8,134 nt of DNA from an uncultured Clostridia bacterium (GTDB taxonomy: Bacteria > Bacillota > Clostridia > Monoglobales > Monoglobaceae). This document shows positions 7,033 through 8,134 of the stretch, in pieces. The stretch spans positions 1-8,134 of the forward strand of contig CAMCUJ010000054.1 in the NCBI GenBank assembly GCA_945878965.1. Direction: 5' to 3'. Position numbers and translations under genes: made by a program. Below the pieces are notes generated by a model. It was not told the DNA's origin. It was given only the letters and a program-made list of their open reading frames with translations, and searched no databases. The stretch's first letter is position 1. Each line of letters begins with the position of its first letter.

Positions 7033-7932
7033 ATGAGAGAATTTCCGAACGGAATATGGCCTGTAATGATTACTCCCTTTACAGAGGACAATAAGGTTGA
7101 CTGCGAGGCACTTAAAAGACTCACGAAATGGTATATTGACGAGGGCTGTGACGGTTTGTTTGCGGTATGTCAGTCAAGCGAGATGTTCTTTTTAAGCAGC
7201 GAGGAGAAAAAACTTATCACGAAAATTGTAAAAGAAACGGCGGGAGATGTGCCTGTTATAGCATCGGGGCATACTTCGGATTTAATAGATGATCAGATAT
7301 CGGAGCTTTTGGCGGTATACGACGGCGGAGCGGATGCACTTATTATGGTTAGCAATCGTCTTGCAAAAGAAAATGAGAGCGATGATGTATTTATAGAGAA
7401 TTTAAAGGTGCTTCTTGAAAAACTGCCAAAGGATATTCCGCTTGGATTTTATGAATGTCCGTACCCGTATAAGAGATTAATAACGCCTAAAATTCTTGAA
7501 TTTTTAAAGAGCACAGAAAGGTTTGCGTTTTTAAAGGATACATGCTGTAATACGGAAGAAATACGAGAAAAGCTTGAAATAATAAAGGGAAGCTCCATAA
7601 AGCTGTATAATGCGAATACGGCAACACTTCTTGAAACGCTTAAAATCGGTGCACACGGTTATAGCGGAGTTATGGCAAACTTCCATACAAATCTTTACAA
7701 AAGATTGTTCAAAATATTTGACAGTCAACCAAATGAAGCGGAAAAACTGCAAGAGTTTTTATCAATGAGTGCATTAATAGAGAATGTCAACTATCCTGTG
7801 AATGCGAAGTATGCACAACAGCTTATGGGAAATGATATGACGCTTGTAACTCGAAAACCGGGAGCAAGAAAAATGACCTATGCCGAGAAACTTGAGGTTA
7901 AACAGCTTATAAGTATGCAGAAAAGAGTTTGA
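7033..7932 (+). CDS. DHDPS/N-acetylneuraminate lyase superfamily aldolase of unknown substrate
   Basis: A 299-residue class I aldolase, full length for the family (about 290-310), with a (beta/alpha)8 barrel and C-terminal helices. The Schiff-base lysine is K168 in FAFLKDT (164-170) and the catalytic tyrosine is Y140 in GFYECPYPYKR. The glycine-rich GAHGYSGVMANF (207-218) matches the family's late motif. Three changes argue against dihydrodipicolinate synthase (DapA). The pyruvate-binding GTTGE is replaced by CQSSE (46-50). The arginine five residues after the catalytic tyrosine, which binds aspartate semialdehyde, is replaced by P145. The double tyrosine of the proton relay is absent (SNRLAKEN, 107-114). 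It probably cleaves a 2-keto-3-deoxy sugar acid to pyruvate plus an aldehyde in the cytosol. ATG at 7033 follows AGAGGGA (7019-7025), 20 bases after the glycosidase gene, so it closes the operon. Confidence 0.87.
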   Translation: MREFPNGIWPVMITPFTEDNKVDCEALKRLTKWYIDEGCDGLFAVCQSSEMFFLSSEEKKLITKIVKETAGDVPVIASGHTSDLIDDQISELLAVYDGGADALIMVSNRLAKENESDDVFIENLKVLLEKLPKDIPLGFYECPYPYKRLITPKILEFLKSTERFAFLKDTCCNTEEIREKLEIIKGSSIKLYNANTATLLETLKIGAHGYSGVMANFHTNLYKRLFKIFDSQPNEAEKLQEFLSMSALIENVNYPVNAKYAQQLMGNDMTLVTRKPGARKMTYAEKLEVKQLISMQKRV

Positions 7933-7974
7933 TTTTGAATTAGTATAGAGCATATTGTAAATTTCATTCAATAA

Positions 7975-7987
7975 GCGGCACAGCCGC
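7975..7987. repeat. Short GC hairpin
   Basis: GCGGC (7975-7979) and GCCGC (7983-7987) pair around an ACA loop. The hairpin is bracketed by an 8-base direct repeat TCATTCAA (7964-7971 and 7989-7996). Its GC content stands out in an AT-rich setting. Confidence 0.6.
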
Positions 7988-7998
7988 GTCATTCAACG

Positions 7999-8030
7999 TT
8001 TTCAGTGGGAGATTATACTCCCACTGAAAA
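7999..8030. repeat. Perfect 13-bp inverted repeat
   Basis: TTTTCAGTGGGAG (7999-8011) and CTCCCACTGAAAA (8018-8030) pair perfectly around the loop ATTATA. On either strand the stem is preceded or begun by T and followed by A, the wrong polarity for an intrinsic terminator's U-tract. It therefore looks more like a mobile-element or structural-RNA hairpin. It could still stabilise the 3' end of the cassette transcript. Confidence 0.75.
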
Positions 8031-8076
8031 AATTAAATGTCACCCGCCGCCTATAGAGGCGGGGGACATCTTAATT
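8031..8076 (+). repeat. Hairpin repeat copy 2, long imperfect stem
   Basis: AATTAA (8031-8036) pairs with TTAATT (8071-8076), ATGTC (8037-8041) with GACAT (8065-8069), and CCGCCT (8047-8052) with AGGCGG (8057-8062) around an ATAG loop. Two more CC/GG pairs and small bulges connect them. The right arm and tail (8057-8083) repeat 2700-2726 at 25 of 27 positions. As the strongest G+C stem followed by TTAATTTAGTT, this is also the best candidate for the cassette's terminator. Confidence 0.65.
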
Positions 8077-8087
8077 TAGTTATAATG

Positions 8088-8122
8088 GAGTTTGAAAAAA
8101 TATGCTCTATTTTTTTGAACTC
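8088..8122. repeat. AT-rich 15-bp hairpin overlapping the right inverted repeat
   Basis: GAGTTTGAAAAAATA (8088-8102) and TATTTTTTTGAACTC (8108-8122) pair over 15 positions (two as G-U) around a TGCTC loop. The hairpin uses most of the right-hand 12-base inverted repeat (8099-8110), so it competes with the long-range pairing to 7945-7956. After it, 8123-8134 ends in TTGACT, which could be the -35 box of a promoter completed beyond the window. Confidence 0.5.
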
Positions 8123-8134
8123 TGTTTGTTGACT

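Larger units (their letters stand above)
7945..8110. repeat. 166-base palindrome-rich element bounded by 12-base inverted repeats (MITE-like or structured RNA)
   Basis: ATAGAGCATATT (7945-7956) and AATATGCTCTAT (8099-8110) are perfect inverted repeats. Between them lie three separate hairpins (7975-7987, 7999-8030 and 8031-8076). There is no convincing open frame. The outline suits a miniature inverted-repeat element, or an RNA in which the ends form a closing helix around a multi-way junction. Short TTTTGAA direct repeats flank it (7933-7939 and 8113-8119) but do not abut the ends, so they are not a clean target duplication. It starts 12 bases after the aldolase stop codon. Confidence 0.5.

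Noticed and set aside
2888..7932. Straightforward sialic-acid catabolic operon (sialidase plus NanA)
   Set aside because: The propeller lacks FRIP and a signal peptide, the aldolase lacks NanA/DapA-type motifs, and there is no epimerase, kinase or transporter in the window. It remains possible but unsupported.
7999..8030. Perfect 13-bp hairpin as a classical intrinsic terminator
   Set aside because: Neither strand has a T-run immediately after the stem; the T-run precedes it on both strands.
7933..8134. CRISPR array
   Set aside because: The repeats here are inverted and of different sequence. There are no regularly spaced identical direct repeats and no cas genes.

Overview
The window is AT-rich bacterial DNA. 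It has strong GGAGG-type ribosome binding sites, well-formed sigma-A promoters (TTGAAA/TATAAT and TTGACA/TATAAT) and short intergenic gaps. Together with the serS and YigZ sequences this suggests a member of the Bacillota, most likely an anaerobic, carbohydrate-degrading gut-type Clostridia. That assignment rests on overall character; no marker allows a genus call.

Layout. (1) Positions 1-1079, minus strand: a two-gene housekeeping unit, a YigZ/IMPACT family gene followed 33 bases later by a YfcE-type metallophosphoesterase that runs off the left edge. It is read from an extended -10 promoter at 1129-1157. (2) Positions 1080-1382: a divergent intergenic region with that promoter and, on the plus strand, the promoter of seryl-tRNA synthetase (serS, 1383-2657). 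The serS leader is only about 50 bases and has no T-box. (3) Positions 2658-2887: a hairpin just after serS, then a candidate promoter. (4) Positions 2888-7932: three closely spaced plus-strand genes (gaps of 21 and 20 bases). They encode a BNR/Asp-box beta-propeller of the sialidase superfamily, a 1022-residue GH106-like glycoside hydrolase, and a DHDPS/N-acetylneuraminate-lyase superfamily aldolase with altered active-site motifs. (5) Positions 7933-8134: a non-coding stretch packed with inverted repeats, bounded by 12-base inverted repeats (7945-7956 and 8099-8110). It contains a near copy of the hairpin sequence found after serS.

How the genes fit together. The cassette looks like an intracellular glycan-catabolic operon. 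None of the three proteins has a signal peptide, so the substrate is probably an imported oligosaccharide. The two glycan-active enzymes would trim it, and the aldolase would split a 2-keto-3-deoxy sugar acid to pyruvate plus an aldehyde. The obvious reading, sialidase plus sialate lyase, is weakened by missing diagnostic residues in both proteins, so the real substrate is open. There is no transporter, regulator or sugar kinase in the window. The most unusual parts are this cassette, the hairpin repeats on either side of it, and the structured element after it.
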